From the NCBI GenBank assembly GCA_017462825.1, contig JAFTQI010000017.1:1-64000 (forward strand): a DNA stretch of 64,000 nucleotides. Reading direction: 5' to 3'. Below the pieces are notes generated by a model. It was given only the letters and a program-made list of their open reading frames with translations, did no database searches and was not told the DNA's origin. Each line of letters opens with the position of its first letter. Within the stretch, counting starts at the first letter, position 1. Origin of the DNA: Clostridia bacterium. Its GTDB lineage: Bacteria > Bacillota_A > Clostridia > Christensenellales > Borkfalkiaceae. Below, piece after piece: positions 26,275 through 33,510 of the stretch. A program made the translations under genes and the position numbers.

Positions 26275-28521
26275 TTACCACACGGCTATTTCGCCGTTTT
26301 CGTCATAATACCAAAAGTTTCCTTCAGACGGTTGGCTTACGCTATATGTATAAAGAGTCGCATTCGCTAAATAGCTATTCCCCTCACCGATTACGAGCTG
26401 TCCCCATTCGCTAATCGATCCTTCATAGTACACAGTTTTTAACAAATAATCAAAAAATGCCAATTTCCCAATTTTCTTAACAGAGCTTGGAATGAGAACG
26501 CTGGTAATATCACTATAATAAAAAGCATAATCGGATATTTTGTCGATCCCACTAGGGAGAATCAGGTCTTTTTCCGTGCCAATGTACCCTACCAAAATAG
26601 TTTCTTCACCCTCATCATAAATAATATACCCTTCTTGTTCGCTGATTTTACTGTCTGTTGCTTCAACGTAAACGTTCTTCGCATAAACTGCAACCCCGCC
26701 ATACATAGACTCCCCAGCAACAAGACTCAATGTAGATTTGTTACATATTTCAATCAATTTATAGCAATTTAAAAACGCCGAATCCCCAATTGTTTCAAGG
26801 GACAACGGAAGCGTTACAGCAACCAGATTTGAACAATTTTTAAACGCATAAGCACCAATTGTCGTAATACTATTAGACAGTACAACTTTCGTCAAACGCG
26901 TACAATCAGAAAATGCAAACGCTTCAATATTTTTTACTTCATCAGGAATCTCTATTTCAAGTAGACTTGAACAACTGCTAAAAGCAAACTTAGCAATAAC
27001 CGTCAGTTTTTTAGGAATGCTTATACTCGTTAAAGACGAACAGGCTGAAAATGCCGACTCACCAATTTCAATTACGTTATCAGACATAATTATTGTTCGC
27101 AAATTCATACAACCGCTAAAAGCTTGTTTCCCTATTCTTTCAACGCTTTGTGATATTTCAACTTTTTGCGTCTTTTGATTACTTGCAAAAACATTATTTC
27201 CTATACACTTAACAGAATTCCCTATCGTAACCGTTTCAAATCCGTAGAAGCCAAAAAACGCCGCATCACAAATACTTGTTACGTCATTGGGAATTACTAA
27301 ATTGGTTATTAATTCATCGTTTAAATAAACTTTTGTAACATTATCAGCCGACAAAGGATTCGATGAATATTCCGATCTCGAGCCGCCGCCTTCAAAGTTG
27401 ATTTTACACCAAGCCGTAAGGTCTTTAATATATACTCTTAACATTCGCGTACAATAGTCAAAAGCTCCCGACTTGATTTCAGTTATGCCTGAGCCAAGTT
27501 TCACCTCTTTAAAATCGCATTGCGCAAAAGCTCGGCTGCCTATTGTCGTTACGCTGTCGGGAATTTCAAACGTTCCCAATCCATCGCAATTGTAAAAGGC
27601 ATAATCACAAATATGGATCAACGTCTCGGGTAAAACGATCATTGCAAAAGTTTTGATGGCATAGAAAGCTCTTTCGCCAATCACTGTCACAGGCTTTTCT
27701 TTATATACGGAAGGAACGACAATTTTACCATCTTTACAAGTTCCAATCCCGACAACCGCATAGGACTCTCCATCATCATTTAAAGCATACTCCAAGCCCT
27801 CACTCGCTTTCAACGTACCGCACTCCGTACAAGCTCCGTCGACAAATTTATGCCCTTTCGCCGAGCCTTCGTCGGGCAAAATATCCGTCAAACCGCAGCC
27901 GTTGTCACAAGTCGCCGTCTTCGTGCCGTCTTCCGTGCACGTTGCGTCTCCGTTCGATTCATACACGGTATAGCTATGTCCTTTTGCCGAACCTTCGTCG
28001 GGCAAAATATCCGTCAAACCGCAGCCGTTGTCACAAGTCGCCGTCTTCGTGCCGTCTTCCGTGCACGTTGCGTCTCCGTTCGATTCATACACGGTATAGC
28101 TATGCCCCAAAGCCGAACCCTCATCAGGCAAACTGTCTGTTAAACCGCAACCATTGTCACAGCTCGCCGTTTTTGTGCCGTCCGTTTCACAAGTCGCGTC
28201 GCCATTTGCTATGTACAAGGTGTAACTATGTGTAAGAGCTTTTATTTCGCGCGTTTCGAATTCGCCGCAATCGCAATCTCGGCGTTCTTCCCCCGCCTCC
28301 TCACATTTTGCCGCCCGCGTTTCGTACCAATCACCAAACGCACAGTTATGTTCGCCCGCTCCGCTTTCACTATTCTCCGCGCTCGCACTATTTTCACTAA
28401 TACTCGTGTTGCTACTCTGTTGTGAATCTGCATTGTCGTCTTTTTTACCGCACGCTATAAAACAAACCGATAACAAACATGCGAACATTGCCGCTGTAAA
28501 AAACTTTAATAATTTCTTCAT
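26275..28521 (-). CDS. BspA-like leucine-rich-repeat surface lipoprotein
   Basis: Exported protein of 748 residues. A lipoprotein signal peptide (MKKLLKFFTAAMFACLL, cysteine after FIA near residue 24) is followed by a Ser/Asn/Glu-rich linker. Three 42-residue cysteine-containing repeats cover residues 98-223. The rest is mainly BspA-type LRR_5 repeats (for example VIGERAFYAIKTFAMIVLPE, SVTTIGSRAFAQCDF). Such proteins in gut bacteria are thought to bind host or cell-surface ligands. Start at 28521 follows GGAGG; upstream in-frame codons lie in the promoter. The promoter has a palindromic -35 and the coding DNA contains near-perfect tandem repeats, so copy number may vary. Confidence 0.88.
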   Translation of the reverse strand: MKKLLKFFTAAMFACLLSVCFIACGKKDDNADSQQSSNTSISENSASAENSESGAGEHNCAFGDWYETRAAKCEEAGEERRDCDCGEFETREIKALTHSYTLYIANGDATCETDGTKTASCDNGCGLTDSLPDEGSALGHSYTVYESNGDATCTEDGTKTATCDNGCGLTDILPDEGSAKGHSYTVYESNGDATCTEDGTKTATCDNGCGLTDILPDEGSAKGHKFVDGACTECGTLKASEGLEYALNDDGESYAVVGIGTCKDGKIVVPSVYKEKPVTVIGERAFYAIKTFAMIVLPETLIHICDYAFYNCDGLGTFEIPDSVTTIGSRAFAQCDFKEVKLGSGITEIKSGAFDYCTRMLRVYIKDLTAWCKINFEGGGSRSEYSSNPLSADNVTKVYLNDELITNLVIPNDVTSICDAAFFGFYGFETVTIGNSVKCIGNNVFASNQKTQKVEISQSVERIGKQAFSGCMNLRTIIMSDNVIEIGESAFSACSSLTSISIPKKLTVIAKFAFSSCSSLLEIEIPDEVKNIEAFAFSDCTRLTKVVLSNSITTIGAYAFKNCSNLVAVTLPLSLETIGDSAFLNCYKLIEICNKSTLSLVAGESMYGGVAVYAKNVYVEATDSKISEQEGYIIYDEGEETILVGYIGTEKDLILPSGIDKISDYAFYYSDITSVLIPSSVKKIGKLAFFDYLLKTVYYEGSISEWGQLVIGEGNSYLANATLYTYSVSQPSEGNFWYYDENGEIAVW
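27853..28230 (-). repeat. Three tandem 126-bp coding repeats
   Basis: Three head-to-tail units of 42 codons: 28105-28230, 27979-28104 and 27853-27978. Each runs from HSY to the next GH with the core DATC-TEDGTKTATCDNGCG-LTD. The second and third are almost identical at DNA level; the first is diverged. A partial unit (HKFVDGACTECGT) follows. Confidence 0.93.
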
Positions 28522-28564
28522 TTTATCTCCTCCAAAAGTTATTTTTGTACATTCGGCAATCATT

Positions 28565-28592
28565 ATTATACTCAATTATTGACAGATGTCAA
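28565..28592 (-). promoter_or_regulatory. Promoter of the BspA-like gene with palindromic -35
   Basis: Minus strand: TTGACA (28587-28592), 16-bp spacer, TATAAT (28565-28570). The -35 is half of the palindrome TTGACAGATGTCAA (28579-28592), a possible operator. Confidence 0.72.
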
Positions 28593-28654
28593 TAAAAAAA
28601 GTGCGCCTTATAAACTATTTGGAGTATATTTTTGCAGTCTTAAAAAATAATTCA

Positions 28655-28680
28655 AGAAAAACGACGGCTTTCGCCGTCGC
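28655..28680 (-). terminator. Terminator of the cysteine-containing hypothetical gene
   Basis: Stem CGACGGC/GCCGTCG around TTTC (28662-28679), T-run on the minus strand (28656-28661). Confidence 0.83.
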
Positions 28681-28686
28681 CTTTTC

Positions 28687-29340
28687 TTATTTACAAGGAC
28701 AATTTTTCGATTGCGGATACAAGGGCAGTTCAAAGAACCCTGCGCATACTTCTTGCGAGTATTCCTGCGCAGGCGGAAGCGCGCAATAGCCGTAGGAAGG
28801 AATCAGAATTTCCACAGGCATAGCGATCTTCAAAATCACCGTCGCACAAAGGCTCGCGATAAAGCCCTGCGAAGTGGGATCATACGTGCCGTCGGGTGCG
28901 ACAACGCTCACCACCGCGCGAAGCGTAAAAGGCATAATGGAGGGGGCAGGTACGTAAAGAAGTACGTCAACCGGGATAGAAACGTTCGCCGTCGCGCTGC
29001 CGTCTACACCGTTCGCGTCGGTATATAAAACCTCTACGGGAATGGACACGGTCGCTTGCACGCGGGCGCAGCGTTTATCCGCTTGACGGTCGATTGTCAA
29101 GTTCGACACCGTCGCGTCGCTCGTCGTCGAACGCGCGGAAACAAAGGTCAAAGGATATGTAGGATTGGCAGGCGTTAAGTCGGTGAGCGCAAGCGTATAA
29201 TTCTCGATTTGGCTTTGTTTAATCGCCGCGTCGAAAATTTTCTCCACTTGTACGCACACCTTTTCCGTGATGCCGTTCATCGGATTGCCCGTGATCGTAC
29301 CGGGGCATTTATCCGATTGAAAATTGGAATAAAAGGACAT
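28687..29340 (-). CDS. Hypothetical protein, possibly spore-associated
   Basis: Protein of 217 residues with no signal peptide. It is rich in Val, Thr and Pro, with cysteines near both ends (KCPGT near the N-terminus, NCPCK at the C-terminus). Two alternating-hydrophobic segments (VSIPVEVLYTDANG and VSIPVDVLLYVPAPS) suggest a beta-sandwich with internal duplication, somewhat like SPOCS/DUF3794-type spore proteins; that resemblance is weak. AGGAGGTAAATT directly precedes the ATG. Its neighbours are a LysM protein and spoVB, which supports a spore-coat or envelope role by context only. Confidence 0.65.
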   Translation of the reverse strand: MSFYSNFQSDKCPGTITGNPMNGITEKVCVQVEKIFDAAIKQSQIENYTLALTDLTPANPTYPLTFVSARSTTSDATVSNLTIDRQADKRCARVQATVSIPVEVLYTDANGVDGSATANVSIPVDVLLYVPAPSIMPFTLRAVVSVVAPDGTYDPTSQGFIASLCATVILKIAMPVEILIPSYGYCALPPAQEYSQEVCAGFFELPLYPQSKNCPCK

Positions 29341-29452
29341 AATTTACCTCCTGTTACGAATAAATCCGAAAAGGCGGTTTTGCCCGTTTTTCGGTTGTTC
29401 GCGTAATCGTTACTTACTGTATTTTATGCGTCTTTCTTTCCGTTTTGTTCCA

Positions 29453-29734
29453 CTATAAAATCGCGCGCATGCCCAGATAAAAAATACTTGCGCCATTCTT
29501 TTTCACAAAACTCTCCTCGCTCCCGCAAAGCAAGGCGGGCGTATCCCCTTCCCCAACCGTATACGCGTTCCCGCTTTCCATCGGTATCCACAAAATCCTG
29601 CCTACGGACGGCGGTTCTTTGAGTCCGTTTTCGTGCGCCAAAAGCCGCGGCGACACCGAAAAATAGTCCGCGATTTCTTCGAGCGTTTGACCCTCTTTTA
29701 CTTGATAATATCGTCTTTGCAGCGTTTTCAACAT
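29453..29734 (-). CDS. Small LysM-domain protein
   Basis: Protein of 93 residues without a recognisable signal peptide. A LysM domain (YYQVKEGQTLEEIADYFSVS, residues 9-55) is followed by a shorter second LysM-like half (AYTVGEGDTPALLC). LysM binds peptidoglycan glycan; in spore formers such proteins (SafA-like) attach to the forespore cortex or coat. The ATG at 29734 has no ribosome-binding site, and a sigma-E-like promoter ends 7 nt upstream. A GTG 21 nt upstream lies within the -10 region and is rejected. It is divergent from spoVB. Confidence 0.75.
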   Translation of the reverse strand: MLKTLQRRYYQVKEGQTLEEIADYFSVSPRLLAHENGLKEPPSVGRILWIPMESGNAYTVGEGDTPALLCGSEESFVKKNGASIFYLGMRAIL

Positions 29735-29741
29735 CTCTATT

Positions 29742-29769
29742 ATTTTATGCACCAATATGGGGAATATGC
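29742..29769 (-). promoter_or_regulatory. Sigma-E-like promoter of the LysM gene
   Basis: Minus strand: GCATATT (29763-29769), 13-bp spacer, CATAAAAT (29742-29749), then 7 nt and ATG. It agrees with the B. subtilis sigma-E pattern (KMATATT, CATACAMT). Confidence 0.6.
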
Positions 29770-29772
29770 CCG

Positions 29773-29801
29773 TTCTATTTTATGCGGCTCGTCCATACAA
29801 T
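29773..29801 (+). promoter_or_regulatory. Sigma-E-like promoter of spoVB
   Basis: TTCTATT (29773-29779), 14-bp spacer, CATACAAT (29794-29801, exact sigma-E -10 consensus), then 6 nt and ATG. Confidence 0.65.
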
Positions 29802-29807
29802 AATAGC

Positions 29808-31319
29808 ATGAAAAAGACTGTCTACGCAAACGCATCTATCGTCACCGGGCTCTCCGTCGCCACGCGCGGACTCGGTTTTCTATACCGTATCGTCTTATCC
29901 CGCTTTATCGGTGCGGAAGGTTTGGGCTTATATCAAGTCGCATTTTCCCTCTTCGGTCTCTTTGCAACTATCGGCGCGGGCGGTATTCCTATCACCGTTT
30001 CCCGTATGATTACCAAAGCCAAGGCACAAAACAACCCCGCCGCAGAAAAACAAACCGTCGGCGCAGGGCTTGTGCTCTGCTTGCTTTTAAGCCTGCCCTT
30101 TGCCTTGATTTTCGGTCTTTTAGGGCATAAATTCACCTTCCTTTTTACCGATAAACGCAGTTTTAAAGTCTTTCAAATCTTAATTTTAGGGCTTGTCTTT
30201 TCGAGCGCATACGCCGTGATTCGAGGTATCTTTTGGGGACATAAAGAATTTCTAACCCCCTCGATTTTAGAAATTGCGGAAGAAGCGCTAATGGTGATTA
30301 TCGGCGTAATGCTTCTTCAAAACGTTTCTTCGCCCGCCGACGGCGCGCAAAAAGCGGCTTGGGCAGTCACTCTTTCCTGCTTGATTGTTTGTATTGCCGC
30401 GCTACTTTGTTTCTTTAGCAAAGGCGGAGCGCTTGCAGTACCTAAAAACACCTTAAAGCCCCTTTTCAACGCAACCCTGCCTATCACTTCCGTACGCGCG
30501 GGTGGTTCGCTCGTCACGTCCGCCATTGCCGTCTTACTCCCTGCCATGCTCGTCAAAAGCGGGTTGGACGAAACGCAAGCACTCAAGCTTTTCGGCATTG
30601 TTTCAGGCATGGTCATTCCCGTCTTATTTATGCCGTCTACCCTTATCGGCTCGCTAGCACTCGTGCTCGTACCCGAGCTTGCGGAAGATTATTATCGAAA
30701 CAATCAAGTAAGGTTACGAAAGAATATTTTGCGCGGACTCAAATTTTCCGTTATCGTCGCTTGCACCCTTATCCCCATTCTCTTTTCCGTCGGCGGAGAT
30801 ATTGGACGAATCGCCTTTTCCAATGCGACCGCAGGACGTATCATTGAAAAATCCTGTAGTCTTCTTTTACCGATGAGCATTACGATGATTTCGACGTCCA
30901 TACTCAATTCTCTCGGCTTTGAAAAACAAACCTTTCTTTACTATTTCCTCGGCGCGGCAGCACTCCTGCTTTCCATTTTAATTCTACCCCGCTTTTTCGG
31001 CGCGTACGCATACTGTATCGGTTTGGGCGCAAGCTTTTCCATCAATGCCTTTTGCAACCTTATTTTACTATGGAAAAAAGACTTACTTTTTGAAAAAGGT
31101 CGTGGGCAGGTATGGATTCAACAGTTTTTACCCACCCTTTTATTTGTCATTCCCATATCCTTTTTGGGCAGATATTTAGCCACCGTAAGCAAAGAGTTTT
31201 TCGGTGAGCCTTTCGCCGCAATCGCCACCGCGCTGATTCTTTTATCCCTCTCGCTACTCCTGCTTTTGACGCGAAAAATTTTCAAAAAGCGCAAAAAACT
31301 CGTAATCGGTCAAAAATAA
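29808..31319 (+). CDS. spoVB: Stage V sporulation protein B-like lipid flippase
   Basis: Polytopic membrane protein of 503 residues with about 14 helices, of the MOP/MurJ-type polysaccharide transporter superfamily. It begins MKKTVYANASIVTGLSVATR and contains RFIGAEGLGLYQVAFSLFGL, typical of SpoVB/YkvU proteins. SpoVB is thought to export lipid-linked precursors for spore cortex synthesis. The start at 29808 lacks any ribosome-binding site but lies 6 nt after a perfect sigma-E -10, so the mRNA should be leaderless. The ATG at 29757 is upstream of that promoter and is rejected. Confidence 0.87.
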   Translation: MKKTVYANASIVTGLSVATRGLGFLYRIVLSRFIGAEGLGLYQVAFSLFGLFATIGAGGIPITVSRMITKAKAQNNPAAEKQTVGAGLVLCLLLSLPFALIFGLLGHKFTFLFTDKRSFKVFQILILGLVFSSAYAVIRGIFWGHKEFLTPSILEIAEEALMVIIGVMLLQNVSSPADGAQKAAWAVTLSCLIVCIAALLCFFSKGGALAVPKNTLKPLFNATLPITSVRAGGSLVTSAIAVLLPAMLVKSGLDETQALKLFGIVSGMVIPVLFMPSTLIGSLALVLVPELAEDYYRNNQVRLRKNILRGLKFSVIVACTLIPILFSVGGDIGRIAFSNATAGRIIEKSCSLLLPMSITMISTSILNSLGFEKQTFLYYFLGAAALLLSILILPRFFGAYAYCIGLGASFSINAFCNLILLWKKDLLFEKGRGQVWIQQFLPTLLFVIPISFLGRYLATVSKEFFGEPFAAIATALILLSLSLLLLLTRKIFKKRKKLVIGQK

Positions 31320-31383
31320 ACTGTTTTCTCGCTCGATTTTGTTAAAAAAGCATAAATTTCGCGCGAAAATTTCCACCGCACTC

Positions 31384-31412
31384 TTGACATTCGCAAGAGA
31401 ATAGAGTACAAT
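31384..31412 (+). promoter_or_regulatory. Sigma-A promoter of pgi with overlapping inverted repeat
   Basis: TTGACA (31384-31389), 17-bp spacer, TACAAT (31407-31412). CTCTTG/CAAGAG (31381-31399) forms an inverted repeat across the -35. Confidence 0.8.
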
Positions 31413-31446
31413 AATATAAGGAAACAAAAAAAGCAAGGAGTATCTT

Positions 31447-32880
31447 ATGGCTTATAAAACAAGAGATTGGCGCAATTCCATGCGCGTAACGCTGGACTAC
31501 AACAATATGACGGAAAAATTCCTTGGCAAACAAGGTTTTACCGATCGCGAGCTTTCTTCTTACAACGCGAAAGCGAGTGCCGCGTTTAAGTACGTAAAAG
31601 AAAACCGCGGTAAAGACGAATTGTATATGGGTTGGACGGAGCTTCCCTACAACCAAAAAGAAATCGTCGACGATATTCTTAAAACTGCGCGCGACGTGAG
31701 AAAGAAATTCCAATACTTCGTCGTACTCGGTATCGGCGGCAGCGCGCTCGGCCCTATCATGGCGTTTAATGCGCTTTGCCATTTGCATTACAATGACTTG
31801 CCCAAATCCAAGAGAAAAGGCCCGAAATTCTACGTAGAAGACAACGTAGACCCCGTAAGAATGCGGGATTTGCTCGACGTAATCGAACCCGAAAAGACCT
31901 GCTTTAACGTCATTTCTAAATCGGGCGCGACGAGCGAAACGATGACGCAATACTTAATCATTCTCGACCTTTTGACGAAAGCGGGCGTGAACGTAAAGGA
32001 CAACGTTATTTTTACGACGGACGCAAACCGCGGTAACTTGAAAAAGATTTCCGACGAATGCGGCGGTATTAAGAGCTACGTACTGCCCGACGGCGTTGGC
32101 GGCAGATTCTCCCAGCTTTGCCCCGTTGGCTTGCTCCCCGCGGCTGTGCTCGGTATCGATATCGTAGGACTTTTGGCGGGCGCGGCGTATATGGACGGCG
32201 TTTGCAACAAACCCGCTATGCGCAAAAACCCCGCGTTGATGTCGGCTGTCCTCCAAGTGGCGGCAATGGAGCAGGGCAAAAATATCGGGGTTATGATGCC
32301 CTATTCGGATAACTTGAAATTCCTCGCCGATTGGTATTGCCAGCTTTGGGCGGAATCGCTCGGCAAAAACGTTACCCTTGACGGCAAACCTTGCAACGTT
32401 GGTCAAACGCCCGTAAAATCACTCGGCGTAACCGACCAACACTCGCAAGTGCAGCTTTATACGGAAGGCCCTTACGATAAAGTAGTCACTTTCCTTTCCC
32501 TCAAAAAATACGGTTGCGAAATGCCTATCCCTCACGGCTGCGAAAATATTCCCGACGTAGCGTTCTTGGGCGGGCACACGATGGAAGAACTCATTCAAGC
32601 GGAAAACGCGGCGACAGCGTACGCGCTCACCAAAGCAGGCAGAATGAACTACACCCTTTGGATTCCCGAGCTCAACGCGTTCACCCTCGGTCAACTCTTG
32701 TTCTTGTTTGAATTGCAAACGGCGTATGCAGGCGCAATGTTGAATATCGATACCTTCAATCAGCCTGGCGTAGAAGAAGGCAAAAAAGCGACTTTCGCGC
32801 TTCTTGGCAAAGCGGGCTATGCGGAAAAGAAAAAGGAACTCGATTCCCTTCCCGCAAAAGACGAAAACTGCATTATTTAA
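31447..32880 (+). CDS. pgi: Glucose-6-phosphate isomerase
   Basis: Glycolytic enzyme of 477 residues that interconverts glucose 6-phosphate and fructose 6-phosphate. Motifs: YFVVLGIGGSALGP, FNVISKSGATSETMTQY (sugar-phosphate-binding), GVTDQHSQVQLYTEGPYDK, and near the C-terminus AYAGAMLNIDTFNQPGVE. AAGGAG lies 8 nt before the ATG. It is monocistronic, with its own promoter and strong terminator. Confidence 0.96.
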   Translation: MAYKTRDWRNSMRVTLDYNNMTEKFLGKQGFTDRELSSYNAKASAAFKYVKENRGKDELYMGWTELPYNQKEIVDDILKTARDVRKKFQYFVVLGIGGSALGPIMAFNALCHLHYNDLPKSKRKGPKFYVEDNVDPVRMRDLLDVIEPEKTCFNVISKSGATSETMTQYLIILDLLTKAGVNVKDNVIFTTDANRGNLKKISDECGGIKSYVLPDGVGGRFSQLCPVGLLPAAVLGIDIVGLLAGAAYMDGVCNKPAMRKNPALMSAVLQVAAMEQGKNIGVMMPYSDNLKFLADWYCQLWAESLGKNVTLDGKPCNVGQTPVKSLGVTDQHSQVQLYTEGPYDKVVTFLSLKKYGCEMPIPHGCENIPDVAFLGGHTMEELIQAENAATAYALTKAGRMNYTLWIPELNAFTLGQLLFLFELQTAYAGAMLNIDTFNQPGVEEGKKATFALLGKAGYAEKKKELDSLPAKDENCII

Positions 32881-32904
32881 TCTATTGTAGAAAAAACGAA
32901 AGAC

Positions 32905-32938
32905 CCGCCCAAAGCGTTTCGCTTTGGGCGGTTTTTTT
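32905..32938 (+). terminator. Intrinsic terminator of pgi
   Basis: Stem CCGCCCAAAGCG/CGCTTTGGGCGG with a TTT loop and seven T residues. Confidence 0.93.
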
Positions 32939-33011
32939 ATTTCCCGCGTATAAGTCAAGCCGACTTTGTCAATACTTTCCTTACGAAAACAAGAAGAACG
33001 GAACGCTGCTT

Positions 33012-33033
33012 CCTTACATATAATGTAGTAAGG
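33012..33033 (+). promoter_or_regulatory. Palindromic -10 region upstream of mazF
   Basis: CCTTAC-10 nt-GTAAGG spans a TATAAT (33019-33024). No good -35 is present. The symmetry suggests an operator for autoregulation, as is usual for toxin-antitoxin promoters, but no binding protein is encoded next to it. Confidence 0.5.
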
Positions 33034-33065
33034 AGTTTGTTTTGTTTTTCCAAAAGAGGTAAGGT

Positions 33066-33419
33066 ATGCTGAACGTAAAACGCGGTGAACTGTATTACGC
33101 CGATCTTTCCCCTGTCGTGGGGAGTGAACAAGGGGGAATTCGCCCCATTTTAATTGTACAAAACGACGTTGGGAATAAGTATTCCCCCACCATCATTGCC
33201 GCCGCGGTCACGAGCAAAATCAATAAAGCAAAACTGCCCACGCACATCGAAATTCCGTCCGCGTACGGGCTCGCGAAAGACAGCGTAATCCTACTCGAAC
33301 AAATCCGTACGCTTGATAAACGCCGTCTAAAAGAACGAATCGGCGAACTCCCGCCCTCCACTATGCTGAAAGTAAACCGAGCCATTTTAATCAGTTTAGG
33401 CTTTCCTGTAAATCAATAA
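33066..33419 (+). CDS. mazF: MazF/PemK-family endoribonuclease without adjacent antitoxin
   Basis: Protein of 117 residues of the MazF (NdoA/PemK) family, sequence-specific mRNA interferases. It starts [20 protein letters not shown], with [14 protein letters not shown] and the [18 protein letters not shown] and [15 protein letters not shown] segments typical of B. subtilis NdoA/EndoA. RBS is GAGGTAAGG. Nothing resembling a MazE antitoxin precedes it: the 185 bp after pgi hold only the pgi terminator and a palindromic promoter. The antitoxin must be elsewhere, unrecognised or absent. Confidence 0.93.
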   Translation: MLNVKRGELYYADLSPVVGSEQGGIRPILIVQNDVGNKYSPTIIAAAVTSKINKAKLPTHIEIPSAYGLAKDSVILLEQIRTLDKRRLKERIGELPPSTMLKVNRAILISLGFPVNQ

Positions 33420-33440
33420 ATCGCATATTTATTCTTAAAA

Positions 33441-33503
33441 CTCCAAAAACAGTCAATTTTTTCCTTTACGGATTCCGTATAATGAAAAAAACTGTTTTTG
33501 GAG
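33441..33503 (+). promoter_or_regulatory. spoIIE promoter bracketed by a 13-bp inverted repeat
   Basis: TATAAT (33478-33483) is flanked by CTCCAAAAACAGT (33441-33453) and its exact complement ACTGTTTTTGGAG (33491-33503). The right arm includes the ribosome-binding site. AGTCAA lies 21 bp upstream of the -10; a wide spacing is also found in Spo0A-driven promoters such as B. subtilis spoIIE. Confidence 0.6.
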
Positions 33504-33510
33504 GTTTTTT

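Noticed and set aside
27853..28230. Regular repeats that might suggest a CRISPR or mobile array
   Set aside because: Unit length is 126 bp without spacers and the units are in-frame protein repeats.
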